Positions 34,855 through 45,839 of a stretch of DNA of 51,631 nucleotides are shown one piece after another. The position numbers and the translations under genes are program-made. The stretch spans positions 1 through 51,631 of the forward strand of contig NZ_JAQYWQ010000038.1 in the NCBI RefSeq assembly GCF_029379315.1, written 5' to 3'. Numbering within the stretch: position 1 is the first letter of the stretch; every line of letters starts with the position of its first letter. Source of the stretch: Nostoc sp. S13 (lineage in GTDB: Bacteria > Cyanobacteriota > Cyanobacteriia > Cyanobacteriales > Nostocaceae). Below the pieces are notes generated by a model. It had not been told where the DNA came from and ran no database searches. It saw nothing but the letters and a program-made list of their open reading frames with translations.

Positions 34855-34932
34855 AGGCGATCGCACTGCATCTTACCAGAAAAATCGCACTATTAATTTC
34901 AAAGTACATAAAGTATTAATTGTCAGTTAACT

Positions 34933-36633
34933 TTAACCCAAAAAATCTTTGATTGTTCTCGAAAGAGTTATAGTTTTTGCAGATGCACGATCATAATTTT
35001 TATTCACTGCCTTATCAATAATTTCTGTAGTTCTCAAGAAAGCTTCTTTACATTTATTTTCGTCAGATAAAGTTTTTTCCATGTCTTCACAATATTTAAT
35101 AAACTTATTTGAGTTTATAGGAGGCATATCCTTGCCTGAAACTTGAATTCTAAAAATATTAAGCATATGATATTTAAAAGGTTTATATTTTCCTTCTATC
35201 TGCCTTTTCCTAAAAAATGCTTCTAAACGAAATTTTGCATATGCACTGACGTAATATCCTATTGGATCATGAGCAGATAAAAATATCTTTTTTCTAGTTT
35301 CTTCTTGCAAGTTTGCACGATATCTACCTGCATTATGAGCTTGGTCAAGAAACATAGAAGCAAAGCATCTCATTTGAGATGGTATATCTACTATTCTGAT
35401 TTTCTCAATGCCTTGAATTCCATTAAATTGTCTCGGTCTTCTTTCGTAGAATAACTGTTTCTCTTCTGGTATAGACTTATAATATTCCTCAAGTTTTTTT
35501 TGAAAATCAGTTAATGCTTCAAGCTCTTCAATCTTTACTGGTGTTTGCCTATTATTAGCTTTAATTATATTATTTTTTAATTTACTATCACGAGCTAAAG
35601 CAATTATTTTGATTGGTATATAAAGGGAATCATCAATTGATTTTTGATTGTAGTATAGAACGTGACTAGTTTGACATCCATTAACTATCTGATAATCTGT
35701 AATAGTCATCTTATCGCCAACAACATTAATATCTTCTGCAACAATAGTTATACCATTGTTATATAATACAAATGATTTATGATTATCAGATTTTATTGTT
35801 GCCTCTATTTCCTGATTAACTTCGTTATCAACATCAAAATCCCGAACATTGTCATAGAATAATCCTTTGATTATATTAGCAGATTCGTCAATGATCAATT
35901 TTAAATATTCACGCGCTGGTAAAATTCCAATATATGCCTCTCTTACATCTTCTATTTCAGGGAGCGCAGTACGTTTCTCAAACCTAATTTCTCTTGAAAT
36001 TTTATTATTTGCTAATCGATATAAATTTTGAAGATTCTCAGCATCAATAGGATTAAATAATACGTTTTCAAATATTTGTATATCTTCAAGATTTCTCTTT
36101 AAAGATTCTATAGTTCCTTTAAGATGCTGATCGTCAAGCCATTTACCAGTTGTGACATAGTACAATTTACATATTGGATTTCTAGTTTTAAAAAGATTGC
36201 TTTTATTATATATGAGTTCCATGATCTCAGATTTATAGCTTACTTGCTCATTTTCAGGTAATCCAGAATTTTCAATAAAAAATTCTTTGGAACCTAATAA
36301 AAACTTGGCAATATCACCTGCATCAAAACTACTACTCGTCTTAGATTGAATTAAAATAAATTCAACGTCTAAATATTTATTTCGTTTTTCTAAATCTTCA
36401 AGTTCTTCTTTTGAGTTAATTAAATTACCGTTAACAATAATTGCAATCCCATCTAAGGCTTTATCAGCTCCACCTCCAACGTGAATATCTTCAAGTGTAA
36501 ATGATTCATTGTATTCTTTAGAAACTATGCAATAATTAACAAAATGCTCAAAAAGCTCTGATTGTCCTAAGTCTTCAGGAAAAGACTGTTCTTGTTTAAA
36601 AGCATTTAACAAGCCAACTGTGATCCTGTCCAT
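34933..36633 (-). CDS. AIPR family abortive-infection protein
   Basis: A 566-residue AIPR protein (abortive phage infection). The N-terminal part is a PD-(D/E)XK-type nuclease-like fold: D61 in ALDGIAIIVNG and Q96-S97-K98 in FILIQSKTSSSF. The later AIPR core follows (KSFVLYNNGITIVAED, ITDYQIVNGCQTSHVLYYN, IKANNRQTPVKIEELEALTDFQKKLEEYY). AIPR proteins act in anti-phage defence, some in restriction-like operons; this one stands alone without a methylase. The gene is visibly more A+T-rich than its metabolic neighbours, which suggests recent transfer. Confidence 0.93.
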   Translation of the reverse strand: MDRITVGLLNAFKQEQSFPEDLGQSELFEHFVNYCIVSKEYNESFTLEDIHVGGGADKALDGIAIIVNGNLINSKEELEDLEKRNKYLDVEFILIQSKTSSSFDAGDIAKFLLGSKEFFIENSGLPENEQVSYKSEIMELIYNKSNLFKTRNPICKLYYVTTGKWLDDQHLKGTIESLKRNLEDIQIFENVLFNPIDAENLQNLYRLANNKISREIRFEKRTALPEIEDVREAYIGILPAREYLKLIIDESANIIKGLFYDNVRDFDVDNEVNQEIEATIKSDNHKSFVLYNNGITIVAEDINVVGDKMTITDYQIVNGCQTSHVLYYNQKSIDDSLYIPIKIIALARDSKLKNNIIKANNRQTPVKIEELEALTDFQKKLEEYYKSIPEEKQLFYERRPRQFNGIQGIEKIRIVDIPSQMRCFASMFLDQAHNAGRYRANLQEETRKKIFLSAHDPIGYYVSAYAKFRLEAFFRKRQIEGKYKPFKYHMLNIFRIQVSGKDMPPINSNKFIKYCEDMEKTLSDENKCKEAFLRTTEIIDKAVNKNYDRASAKTITLSRTIKDFLG

Positions 36634-36799
36634 AATTTTTTTTGTTATCTAAATATAAACAAATTATACCGAGTCTAAGTAAAAAAATAGGTTTTCAGTG
36701 TGATTGCTAACACAAATATACAAACTATCTCTTGAAGTTGGTATCTCCCTAACTATTTCCCGAAATGCGATCGCACCTTTTACTACCTATTTTTATTTA

Positions 36800-37438
36800 C
36801 TAAATTATTGCTTCCAATTCTTCCAAAGCTTGAAAACTTCCTACTTGCCAACTACGTTCCACAGCAGCAGGGATAATCTGAGTAATAGCTATATCTGCAA
36901 AATTAGGACTAGTATTAGATTTTATGTATTTCCCATCTCTCAGCAAATAAATAGAAAGGCTCCCGCTATCGTAAAGCCACAGTTCTGGGACTCCAATAGC
37001 TTCATAAGCATCAAGAGTAGTTTTTGATGTGACATCAGTCTCAATCGCTAAATCTGGCGGCGGATCATCAGCTTGCAAGCGACGATGACCAATCATTTGT
37101 TGATAATTCTGAATATAAAAGCAAGCATCAGGTTCAACTCCTGCGACACCTTGCCGTTTAAAGGTGGTGGAACCAAAAGGTTGGTATCTGATATCTTTAG
37201 CCTTCAGCAATATTTTGACAATATCAGAAATTAAATCTTTCGGTATTTCATGTTCTGGTAAAGGAGCCATAATTTCTAAAGCACCCTGGCTGTAGGCAAT
37301 TCGTGTAGTTCTTTTTTCTCCCAATTCTTGTAAAATCGATTCAAATTCTTCCCAGCTAACATCTGGAATGGTCACGGTACTACCAGGTGCTAACTGCATT
37401 TGGCTAACAGGTTTGAAAACGGGGATAGCAGCAGTCAT
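36800..37438 (-). CDS. Uma2 family (DUF820) endonuclease-fold protein
   Basis: A 212-residue intact Uma2 protein: TIPDVSWEEFESILQELGEKRTTRIAYSQGALEIMAPLPEHE, then VEPDACFYIQN, then PDLAIETDVTSKTTLDAYEAIGVPELWLYD. The acidic residues E-P-D and E-T-D are the nuclease-like positions. It is only distantly similar to the broken copy at 21446. The function of the family is not proven. It borders the AIPR gene and dapL. Confidence 0.93.
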   Translation of the reverse strand: MTAAIPVFKPVSQMQLAPGSTVTIPDVSWEEFESILQELGEKRTTRIAYSQGALEIMAPLPEHEIPKDLISDIVKILLKAKDIRYQPFGSTTFKRQGVAGVEPDACFYIQNYQQMIGHRRLQADDPPPDLAIETDVTSKTTLDAYEAIGVPELWLYDSGSLSIYLLRDGKYIKSNTSPNFADIAITQIIPAAVERSWQVGSFQALEELEAII

Positions 37439-37480
37439 AACCAGAATATAAGTAAGCTGAGTTTAAATAATTATCTATCA

Positions 37481-37512
37481 GGTTGCGGTGGATAATATAG
37501 CCCACCGTAACC
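37481..37512 (-). terminator. Hairpin after dapL
   Basis: ggttgcggtgg / ccaccgtaacc can form an 11-bp stem with one G-U pair, between dapL (minus, ends 37561) and the Uma2 gene. There is no U-run on either strand, so it may be a dispersed repeat or a processing signal rather than a standard terminator. Confidence 0.45.
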
Positions 37513-37560
37513 TTTAGACTAATAGATTGAGTTTAACAAAAGCGACTCAAACCCAGCGCC

Positions 37561-38796
37561 TTACATTTTAAACTTCTCGGTAATCCGCTTCATCGCCTCT
37601 TCCACATTTTCCCGACTATTAAACGCTGAGATGCGGAAGTAACCTTCACCCGCAGCACCAAAGCCAGAACCAGGTGTCCCCACAACGTTAACAGTTTGCA
37701 GCAACTTATCAAAGAATTCCCAACTCGATAAACCATTAGGCGTTTTCACCCAGACATAAGGTGCATTCACGCCACCATAAACTAATAATCCGGCGGTTGT
37801 GAGTTTCTCGCGGATAATTTTGGCGTTTTCTAAATAGAAATTAACCAATCCTTTGATTTGTACCTGTCCTTCTTCAGAGTAAACCGCTTCGGCTCCTCGT
37901 TGGACGATGTAAGAAACGCCATTAAATTTGGTAGACTGGCGACGATTCCAGAGTTTCCACAGTTCTACATCGGAACCATCGGCAGCTTTTGCTGTGAGTG
38001 TTTTCGGTACCACAGTTAACGCGCAACGGGTTCCTGTAAAACCTGCATTCTTGGAGAAAGACCGAAACTCGATCGCAACTTCCCTAGCACCTTCAATTTC
38101 ATAAATTGAGTGAGGAATCGACGGATCGGTAATGTAAGCTTCGTAGGCTGCATCAAAGAAAATAATCGAGTTATTAGCTTTGGCATACTCCACCCATGCT
38201 TTGAGATATTCTTTAGTAGCAGTTGCGCCAGTGGGGTTATTGGGAAAGCAGAGATAAATTAAATCGACTTTCTTTGAGGGAATCTCGGCGGTGAAGTTGT
38301 TATCAGCCGTAATTGGTAGATAAACTAAACCCTCAAACTCGCCTTTATCGTTGGCATCCCCAGTATTTCCCACCATAACGTTCGTGTCTACATACACGGG
38401 ATAAACTGGGTCAGTAACGGCAATGATGTTGTCATGTCCAAAGATTTCCAAAATGTTACCTGTGTCGCATTTGGAACCGTCGGAGATAAAGATTTCTGAA
38501 GCATCGATCGCGGCTCCCCGTGCTTGGAAATCTTGAGTAGCAATTTTCTCTCGTAACCAGGCGTAGCCTTGCTCTGGGCCGTAGCCTTTGAAGGTATTGC
38601 GATCGCCCATTTCTTCCACAGCTTTAATCATAGCTGTGCGGCAAGCCTCCGGCAGAGGTTCAGTAACATCGCCAATGCCCAGCCGGATGACCTTAGCATC
38701 AGGATTCGCTTCTCCAAAGGCATTCACCCGCCGAGCAATTTCTGGAAACAGATAACCCGCTTTCAGTTTCAGGTAGTTGTCGTTAATAGTTGCCAT
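37561..38796 (-). CDS. dapL: LL-diaminopimelate aminotransferase
   Basis: DapL converts tetrahydrodipicolinate and glutamate to LL-diaminopimelate in one step, the lysine and peptidoglycan route used by cyanobacteria, plants and chlamydiae. The 411-residue length is standard. Fold-type I PLP enzyme: PLP lysine K249 in [15 protein letters not shown], with [16 protein letters not shown] and [10 protein letters not shown] before it. The start [24 protein letters not shown] matches the family. It is a single gene; an STRR run of ttttaga units (38862-38890) lies just upstream. Confidence 0.97.
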   Translation of the reverse strand: MATINDNYLKLKAGYLFPEIARRVNAFGEANPDAKVIRLGIGDVTEPLPEACRTAMIKAVEEMGDRNTFKGYGPEQGYAWLREKIATQDFQARGAAIDASEIFISDGSKCDTGNILEIFGHDNIIAVTDPVYPVYVDTNVMVGNTGDANDKGEFEGLVYLPITADNNFTAEIPSKKVDLIYLCFPNNPTGATATKEYLKAWVEYAKANNSIIFFDAAYEAYITDPSIPHSIYEIEGAREVAIEFRSFSKNAGFTGTRCALTVVPKTLTAKAADGSDVELWKLWNRRQSTKFNGVSYIVQRGAEAVYSEEGQVQIKGLVNFYLENAKIIREKLTTAGLLVYGGVNAPYVWVKTPNGLSSWEFFDKLLQTVNVVGTPGSGFGAAGEGYFRISAFNSRENVEEAMKRITEKFKM

Positions 38797-38861
38797 ATCT
38801 AGATTATGAAAAACGCCCTCAAACAGCTTACTGCTAATTTATGAGGGCGGGGAGTAAGAAT

Positions 38862-38933
38862 TTTAGATTTTAGATTTTAGATTTTAGATTGAAATTTAAT
38901 CCAAAATCCAAAATTGAATTGCCCAATGCCCAA
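38862..38933. repeat. STRR tract (ttttaga and tgcccaa units)
   Basis: Four tandem ttttaga-type heptamers followed by aatccaaaat units and tgcccaatgcccaac, upstream of dapL and downstream of the NADH dehydrogenase gene. No gene. Confidence 0.75.
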
Positions 38934-40292
38934 CTACACATTTACCGGTAGTTTATTATCGGTTGATGTGTAACTGCTGCGATCGCCAATTCCGAACTGC
39001 GTGAGTGATTCTTGCCCTGTAATCAATCTTGCTCCACGATTACGGGTGAAATAGTTCCATGCCCACTTAATCATCACTACTAATTTATTGTCAAATTCAA
39101 TTAAGAAGTAGATGTGAATCAACAGCCAAAACAGCCATGCAAAGAAACCTTTCAGCTTGATAAAACCCAAATCTACCACAGCAGAATTGTGCCCAATCAT
39201 CGCTAAACTACCGTGATCAACATAAGAAAAGGGTGGCAAGCTGTCACCTCTAAGCCGATGCTGGACTAGTTCTGCTACATATTCACCTTGTTGCTTCGCT
39301 ACAGGTGCAACACCAGGTAGCGGTTTGCCATTTTGATGAGAAAAATTTGCTAAGTCGCCAATTACAAAAATATTGGGATATCCCTTAATACTTAAGTTAG
39401 ATTCAACGATAATCCGTCCTGCGCGATCGCACTCAGTACCTGTGCGTTCTGCTAGCACTTTTCCCATTGCTGAAGCTTTCACACCTGCTGCCCATAATAC
39501 CGTTTTTGAGGCAATTTCTTTAACTTCATCACCTTGTTTGAGGGTAACAAGATCATTTTCAATATTCGTTACCAATGTTTTTGTCTGAACAAGTACCCCC
39601 AACTGCGTTAGAGATGCTTCTGCTTCTTGTGATAACTCTGGTGCAAAGGGTGGTAGAATGCGATCCAAACCTTCTAATAGCAAAATCTTCGCTTCTGATG
39701 TGTCGATGTTGCGGAAATCTTCTTTGAGAGTTTGATTTGCCAATTCTGCGATCGCGCCCGCTAATTCTACACCAGTGGGGCCACCACCGATAATTACAAA
39801 AGTTAACCAAGCACGGCGTTTTTCTGGATCTGTTTCTTTTTCTGCGGCTTCAAAGGCCGTAAAGATCCGGCGACGCATTTCTATGGCATCTTCTACTGTT
39901 TTCAAGCCTGGAGCGAATTCTTCCCAGTTGTCTTTGCCAAAGTAGGAATGCTTGGCTCCTGTGGCAACAATTAACGTATCGTAAGCTATTGTTTCGTCGC
40001 CCACAATCACTTTTTGTGTTTCTGGATCAATATTATTCACCTCTCCCAGCAATACTTTCGTATTCTTGCTCTTGTTGAGTACAGAACGCAACGGTGAAGA
40101 AATATCCGCAGGAGATAGCGCACCTGTGGCGACTTGGTATAGGAGGGGTTGAAATAAATGAAAGTTGCGTTTATCAATCAGAGTAACGTTTACTGCCGCC
40201 TTGGCGAGTGTTTTGGCCGCATAAAGTCCACCAAAACCACCGCCAACAATTACTACTTGATGAGGTGGATTATTGTCAAGTGGATTTACCAT
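38934..40292 (-). CDS. Type II NADH dehydrogenase (NDH-2)
   Basis: A 452-residue flavoprotein of the Ndb type that passes electrons from NAD(P)H to quinone without pumping protons. FAD-binding GGGFGGLYAAKTL begins at about 17; the second dinucleotide fold is VIIGGGPTGVELAGAIAEL; the C-terminal flavin contact region is FVIGDLANFSHQNGKPLPGVAPVAKQQGEYV. Near the end FFAWLFWLLIHIYFLIEFDNKLVVMIKWAWNYF is an amphipathic membrane-anchoring helix pair. Cyanobacteria usually have several paralogues (ndbA-C); I do not assign which. Confidence 0.92.
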   Translation of the reverse strand: MVNPLDNNPPHQVVIVGGGFGGLYAAKTLAKAAVNVTLIDKRNFHLFQPLLYQVATGALSPADISSPLRSVLNKSKNTKVLLGEVNNIDPETQKVIVGDETIAYDTLIVATGAKHSYFGKDNWEEFAPGLKTVEDAIEMRRRIFTAFEAAEKETDPEKRRAWLTFVIIGGGPTGVELAGAIAELANQTLKEDFRNIDTSEAKILLLEGLDRILPPFAPELSQEAEASLTQLGVLVQTKTLVTNIENDLVTLKQGDEVKEIASKTVLWAAGVKASAMGKVLAERTGTECDRAGRIIVESNLSIKGYPNIFVIGDLANFSHQNGKPLPGVAPVAKQQGEYVAELVQHRLRGDSLPPFSYVDHGSLAMIGHNSAVVDLGFIKLKGFFAWLFWLLIHIYFLIEFDNKLVVMIKWAWNYFTRNRGARLITGQESLTQFGIGDRSSYTSTDNKLPVNV

Positions 40293-40675
40293 AAGAAATA
40301 TTATCCTGTATTTTGAGTATTGTAACTATTCTTAACAAATTATTATCAAATTTGTCATCATATATTTTGTATTACTTTTTACATTTGAAGAATGATTAAA
40401 GTTTGAACCTCACACGACTTGAAGTTGCGTGATGGAAAGCTTCAACGATCTCCGGCTGAATAGAAGACACGCCCTAGCGATCGCAATCTGGGACAAACGC
40501 TATAACCCTTATTCTTCCGTTCTGTCTTTTTTCTAACCACCTAGAAAATGGGCGAACCGGAAGTTACTGTGCAAAGATTGGGCATCGTCAAGTTTGGCGA
40601 TCGCTAATCAGGTGCTAATTCCCCCAATTATGCAGGGAGATCATCGGAAAATGGCGATTACCCGACTTTTTGTCC
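40293..40675. other. Intergenic region upstream of the NADH dehydrogenase
   Basis: No gene seen. It is A+T-rich near 40300-40400 (probable promoter) and holds two HIP1-like sites (near 40478 and 40599). Nothing else stands out. Confidence 0.5.
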
Positions 40676-40702
40676 ATAAAAAAGCCCCACCGACTGATGG
40701 GG
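40676..40702 (-). terminator. amt terminator
   Basis: On the minus strand, CCCCATCAGTCGGTGGGG forms a 5-bp stem (cccca / tgggg, bases 40685-40702) followed by CTTTTTTT. It lies about 60 bp past the amt stop codon. Confidence 0.85.
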
Positions 40703-40761
40703 ATAAAGACTGATAGATTTTTGGCACTTTTCTCTGTTTAGGGTGTGCTTGGCTTTACTCT

Positions 40762-42522
40762 CTATTTATTCACTTCTTCTAATGGAGAGCTGCCAGAGTT
40801 CGCTGATGTACTAATGACATATTCAGGGTAGGCTGGTATGCCATGCTCGTGTAAATCCAAACCTTCCAATTCGCCTTCTTTCGACACACGCAGTGTCCCG
40901 GTCAAATTTACCAAATACATCAACCCCATTGCCACGGCGAATGTAGACACAGTAATAATTAGGTTGCCGATAACTTGTGCGCTCAACACCTGTATCCCCC
41001 CACCATAAAGCAGACCTCTTAACGGTGCAGAGACATCAGGTAAGATGGGACCACTTGCGCCGAATTCACCAGTGGCAAACAAGCCGAGCGACCACGTTCC
41101 CCAGATCCCGCAAAAACCATGTACAGGAACTGCACCGATGGGGTCGTCAATACGAAGCCATTCCAAGAGGTCTATTCCTAGAATTACAACTACGCCAGCT
41201 ACTGCCCCAATAATGATAGAACCTGTTGGATTAACCCAATAGCACGGGCAAGTGATCGCAACCAAACCCGCCAAGAAACCGTTGACGGTGAAACTCAAAT
41301 CCCACTTTTTCGTTTTCGGATATCCAAAAAATAGTGCCGACAGACCACCTGCACATGCTGCCAAGGTAGTATTGGCGGCAACCCGTCCAGTCCCCACAAA
41401 GTCCATCGCCGAGAGTGTCGAGCCAGGGTTGAAACCATACCAGCCGAACCACAGAATCAGACCGCCGGAAGCAGCAATTACAAGGTCATGCGGTAACATT
41501 GGCCCGCCACCGTCGCGCTTGAACCGACGACCCAAACGCGGCCCAAGTGCGATCGCACCCGCTAGGGCAATGAATCCTCCAATGGTGTGAACAACTGTAG
41601 AGCCTGCAAAGTCATGGAAGCCAGTTCCCAAGAAGGGCAGGAAACCATCTTTGCTGCCCATCGTTACCAGAAAACCGTCTGGCCCCCAAGCCCAGTGTCC
41701 GATAATTGGGTAGATGAATCCAGAAACGCCAAAGCTGTAGAGAAGATCGCCAATAAACCCTGTCCGCCCAATCATCGCCCCAGAGGTAATCGTCGAGCAG
41801 GTGTCTGCAAAAGCAAACTGAAACAGCCAAAATGCCAGGAACGCCACACCTGAACTTTCATAAGTCGCGGGCGCATTTTGCAAGAAAAACCAATTCAGTC
41901 CAATCAAGCCGTTACCATGACTGAACATGAAGGCAAAGCCCCAGGCATAGAACAATAAACCGCAAAGACAGGTGTCAACGATGCACTCCATCAAGACATT
42001 GACGGTTTCACGAGAGCGACAGAAACCTGCTTCCAGCATCGTAAAACCTACCTGCATTGCAAATACTAGGAAGGCCGCTAGCAGCGTCCAGAGGGTATTA
42101 ATCGGGTTAACGATGTCATTGCCTTTGAGTACTGGATCGGCTGCCAGAGCTGGTGTTTCCATCAAATTGGGGATGAAGGCAAATACCATGAACAGCATCA
42201 TGATAGCCATTGCCTTGCCCAGCAGTAGTAAGTAACCATAGCGCCTCCACTCCGGATCACGTAAACGCTGTCCCAATCGTGCCAACTTGTTAACTTGCTG
42301 ACTTTGCCCAACAGTAAGAGGCATTTTCTTCTTTGTGGGGAATGGCTGATGCTTAAAGAGGAAAAAGCCTTTCTTGACTGGGGTAGATCCCGCCTTCACG
42401 AAAAAGACAATAAAGCTTGTTACCAAATAGCCAAATATGTTGAGGCAATTTAAGCTATTTTTTCCCAAAGAACTACAAGCCTTAAATAAGATAGTTTTTA
42501 GCCCACTTCTCTTGTTACCCAC
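40762..42522 (-). CDS. amt: Ammonium transporter (Amt family)
   Basis: Amt imports ammonium across the cytoplasmic membrane. From the GTG at 42522 the protein has 586 residues, with a signal peptide-like stretch near 98-127 (ending ALA-ADP), then 11 membrane helices. The twin-His pore is present: D304 in HDFAGSTVVH with H312, and H468 in GAVPVHGFCGIWG. The start is debatable: GGAGG lies 9 bases before this GTG, giving a 66-residue extension with a hydrophobic stretch, while ATG 42324 gives the more usual 520 residues but only a weak GAAGAAA. An NtcA-type site and a hairpin lie upstream. Confidence 0.95.
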   Translation of the reverse strand: MGNKRSGLKTILFKACSSLGKNSLNCLNIFGYLVTSFIVFFVKAGSTPVKKGFFLFKHQPFPTKKKMPLTVGQSQQVNKLARLGQRLRDPEWRRYGYLLLLGKAMAIMMLFMVFAFIPNLMETPALAADPVLKGNDIVNPINTLWTLLAAFLVFAMQVGFTMLEAGFCRSRETVNVLMECIVDTCLCGLLFYAWGFAFMFSHGNGLIGLNWFFLQNAPATYESSGVAFLAFWLFQFAFADTCSTITSGAMIGRTGFIGDLLYSFGVSGFIYPIIGHWAWGPDGFLVTMGSKDGFLPFLGTGFHDFAGSTVVHTIGGFIALAGAIALGPRLGRRFKRDGGGPMLPHDLVIAASGGLILWFGWYGFNPGSTLSAMDFVGTGRVAANTTLAACAGGLSALFFGYPKTKKWDLSFTVNGFLAGLVAITCPCYWVNPTGSIIIGAVAGVVVILGIDLLEWLRIDDPIGAVPVHGFCGIWGTWSLGLFATGEFGASGPILPDVSAPLRGLLYGGGIQVLSAQVIGNLIITVSTFAVAMGLMYLVNLTGTLRVSKEGELEGLDLHEHGIPAYPEYVISTSANSGSSPLEEVNK

Positions 42523-42815
42523 TAAGTAAAACCTCCGTCAAGGTAAGTATTTTTAAACAACCAAAACCTCAATTGTCAGTCAAGCTGTTGAAGAAGAATC
42601 TGAAGGTATTTATGTCAAATAAACTTGAGCAGGATTGTCTCAAAACCGACAGCCCATCACGTTACGATAGTTAGGGCGGCATCAACAACATTAACGAAGT
42701 TTTTCTGTAAGTCTTAAACCACATTTTTCTAATATCAAAAACCCTGATATTGTGAGAAATCTGAATGTTCACTTACAGGAATAAACTAATAAATTTGACT
42801 AATTGTTTATTTCTT

Positions 42816-42857
42816 CCTGATAAAAAACTGTATTAAATAATACAGTTTTTTGTCAGG
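42816..42857. terminator. 20-bp bidirectional hairpin in the amt leader
   Basis: Arms cctgataaaaaactgtatta (42816-42835) and 42838-42857 pair along 20 positions (one G-U) with a two-base loop. The A6 and T6 tracts on the arms make it a possible terminator on both strands. It lies between the NtcA-type site and the amt start, so it may attenuate amt or end another transcript. Confidence 0.6.
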
Positions 42858-42911
42858 AGGTCAGATGAAGTTACTCTCGCCACATCAGATATAACAACTG
42901 TATTCCCTACA

Positions 42912-42925
42912 GTATCAGTGTTTAC
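42912..42925 (-). promoter_or_regulatory. Candidate NtcA-binding site upstream of amt
   Basis: gtatcagtgtttac is a perfect match to the NtcA consensus GTA-N8-TAC. On the minus strand, a TATATC-like -10 box follows 18 bases later; the typical spacing is about 20-24. It is 390 bp before the longer amt start, so the leader would be long. NtcA activation of amt genes in low nitrogen is established in cyanobacteria; here it is inferred. Confidence 0.55.
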
Positions 42926-42929
42926 CGAT

Positions 42930-43547
42930 ATTAAGATAGAAACATTCAGAATGTTATTAATTTTATATACGACAAGTCAATAAGTTGTTACTTTTTGTAT
43001 TCACAGCCTGATCAATCTCGTCACACTTTCGTCATGATTTTGTCATATCTTCGTCAATCTGATATGTAAGTATTACCAAAAATATGTTTATTCATTTTTC
43101 TCAGATGGAATTACCTGCCTTTTACTTATAGCTGGTTCCCATTCAGATGCCGTACAACATTACATCACAAGGTGTAGGGGCATCTCACGTAAATGAGAAC
43201 CGCTATATCTTTAAATCCTCCTCATCACCTCACCACGTATTCCAGAGGCTTTATTGATTTCCTTGACTCATTAAGCGTTTATGTTTTTTACATAAGAGAT
43301 GATGCTTTCTGGATGTAAGTCAACCTCTTAAATGTGTTGAATACCGTTCGGTTTTAAGATAATGTTACTGAAATATGGAGCGCCTAGTCATGACTCTTAT
43401 ATCACGAGTATGCGACTTGCAGAAATCAAAACTACAGGATAAACACAACTTTTCAAGATAGAGGCGCAGACAATAAAAGTTGGAAATATTTGAATCCCTC
43501 TTTGCATGTGTAAATTTATTAAAGGTAGATGTAGAATTTATACAAGT
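42930..43547. other. Intergenic region
   Basis: No gene seen. Sequence is A+T-rich, with nothing resembling an RNA gene that I can support. It separates amt from the DUF4349 gene (both minus). Confidence 0.5.
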
Positions 43548-44474
43548 TCACTCAGAAATAGTTGGTTCTGGTGTTTGTGTCAAACGTGGTGAATGAGTTC
43601 GCCGCCAACGTGTAAAGCTATAGACAAGAGCAGCAAAAATTAACAAATAGGGACTGTAAACAATTAACCAAATACCCAGCTTGAGTAAGCCAACGGAAAA
43701 TGCACTCAAAGAGTGGGTAGAGTTATTCCACGTTTCCTGAACTTGTAAACCAAAGGCAGGTTGTGGACTGGTGCTAGAAACTGCTGCTTCTAGGTTCAGC
43801 GTAATAGTGGAATAAGCAACTTGATTTTGTAAGCTTTTGAGTTGAGCATTAATTTGTTCTATTGTTTGGCGGATATTACTCAATTCTTGGGCAACACTAA
43901 GCACATCTCTAATCGAACCCGCCCGATCCATAATTTTTTGCAAATTGACTTCAGTTTTCTGCAAATTAGTTAATCTAGCTTGGAAATCCACCAGGCGATC
44001 GCCCACATCTTCAGCAGTGATATTGCGACTCTCGACAGTGCCCAATTTAGCTAGTTGTTCTAAGGTAGATTCCAGCCGGTTCTCTGGTATCCGCAATTGT
44101 ATTGTTGCTGTGTAACGCAGGTTGTCGTTTTTGGGTTGTTGTTCTTGCAACCCGATCAAATCCCCTTGCTGTTTATTGATAATTTGCGAAACAGCATCAA
44201 TAGTCCGATCTACAGAGTTGACAGTCAAAGACATTGCTGCCTTTTTGATCAGTTGGGGACGAGAACGGGCTATTGGTGCAGCTTCCGTATTTTGGGAAAT
44301 ACTGCTTTCATTAGCAGGTGTCATTGCTTTATTTGCCCTGCCATCGGCTGCAATTTGAGGTAAAGCCTGATTTGCTGACTGATGGGAAGAGGCGCAACTA
44401 GTAAAAATCACCCCTCCTAATAACGCACTCACAAATAAAGCAGATGTGCGCGGTAATTTAACCGAAGTGTACAT
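43548..44474 (-). CDS. DUF4349 family lipoprotein
   Basis: A 308-residue protein: a lipoprotein signal with lipobox TSC at about 25-27 (LLGGVIFTSCASS), a DUF4349 core (VDRTIDAVSQIINKQQGDLIGLQEQQPKNDNLRYTATIQLRIPENRLESTLEQLAKLGTVESRNITAEDVGDRLVDFQARLTNLQKTE), coiled coils at about 190-240, and a C-terminal membrane helix (about 268-288, IWLIVYSPYLLIFAALVYSF). It would be anchored in the membrane and outside the cytosol. Its role is unknown. It ends in the A+T-rich gap upstream of amt. Confidence 0.88.
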   Translation of the reverse strand: MYTSVKLPRTSALFVSALLGGVIFTSCASSHQSANQALPQIAADGRANKAMTPANESSISQNTEAAPIARSRPQLIKKAAMSLTVNSVDRTIDAVSQIINKQQGDLIGLQEQQPKNDNLRYTATIQLRIPENRLESTLEQLAKLGTVESRNITAEDVGDRLVDFQARLTNLQKTEVNLQKIMDRAGSIRDVLSVAQELSNIRQTIEQINAQLKSLQNQVAYSTITLNLEAAVSSTSPQPAFGLQVQETWNNSTHSLSAFSVGLLKLGIWLIVYSPYLLIFAALVYSFTRWRRTHSPRLTQTPEPTISE

Positions 44475-44560
44475 AATCTGCCCTCAGATGGATGAAGTTA
44501 ACACCAGTATTACTGAACTAAAACTCAAAGCCTGTATTGTTGCGATTTATGTAACAGGGT

Positions 44561-44619
44561 TAGTCATTAGTCATTAGTCATTTGTCATTAGTCATTTGTC
44601 ATTTGTCATTAGTAATTCT
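44561..44619. repeat. STRR tract (gtcatta / gtcattt units)
   Basis: Eight tandem heptamers of gtcatta and gtcattt in the gap between the DUF4349 gene (start 44474) and ilvC (start 44750). A similar small run (caaatgac units) lies at 31275-31315. Confidence 0.85.
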
Positions 44620-44722
44620 CACTTGCTCTCTCCATCTCCTGAGTTCAAAGGGATAAATTTAATGGCTCATAGTTCATCTGTGGCTACTCAATTTGAGGTA
44701 CAATCAAAATTCTGCAAATTGA

Positions 44723-45745
<1,023 letters not shown>

Positions 45746-45839
45746 TGATTCAAAGATAGAGACTGGAGTTTCTGAGACTGTAATTCCAGAATTTTTTGGA
45801 AAATATAACTGGAGAAAGGGAAAGTCTATAAAGTCATCG

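Noticed and set aside
36704..37027. Plus-strand frame of 107 codons opposite the Uma2 gene
   Set aside because: Antisense to an intact Uma2 gene with a clear family match.
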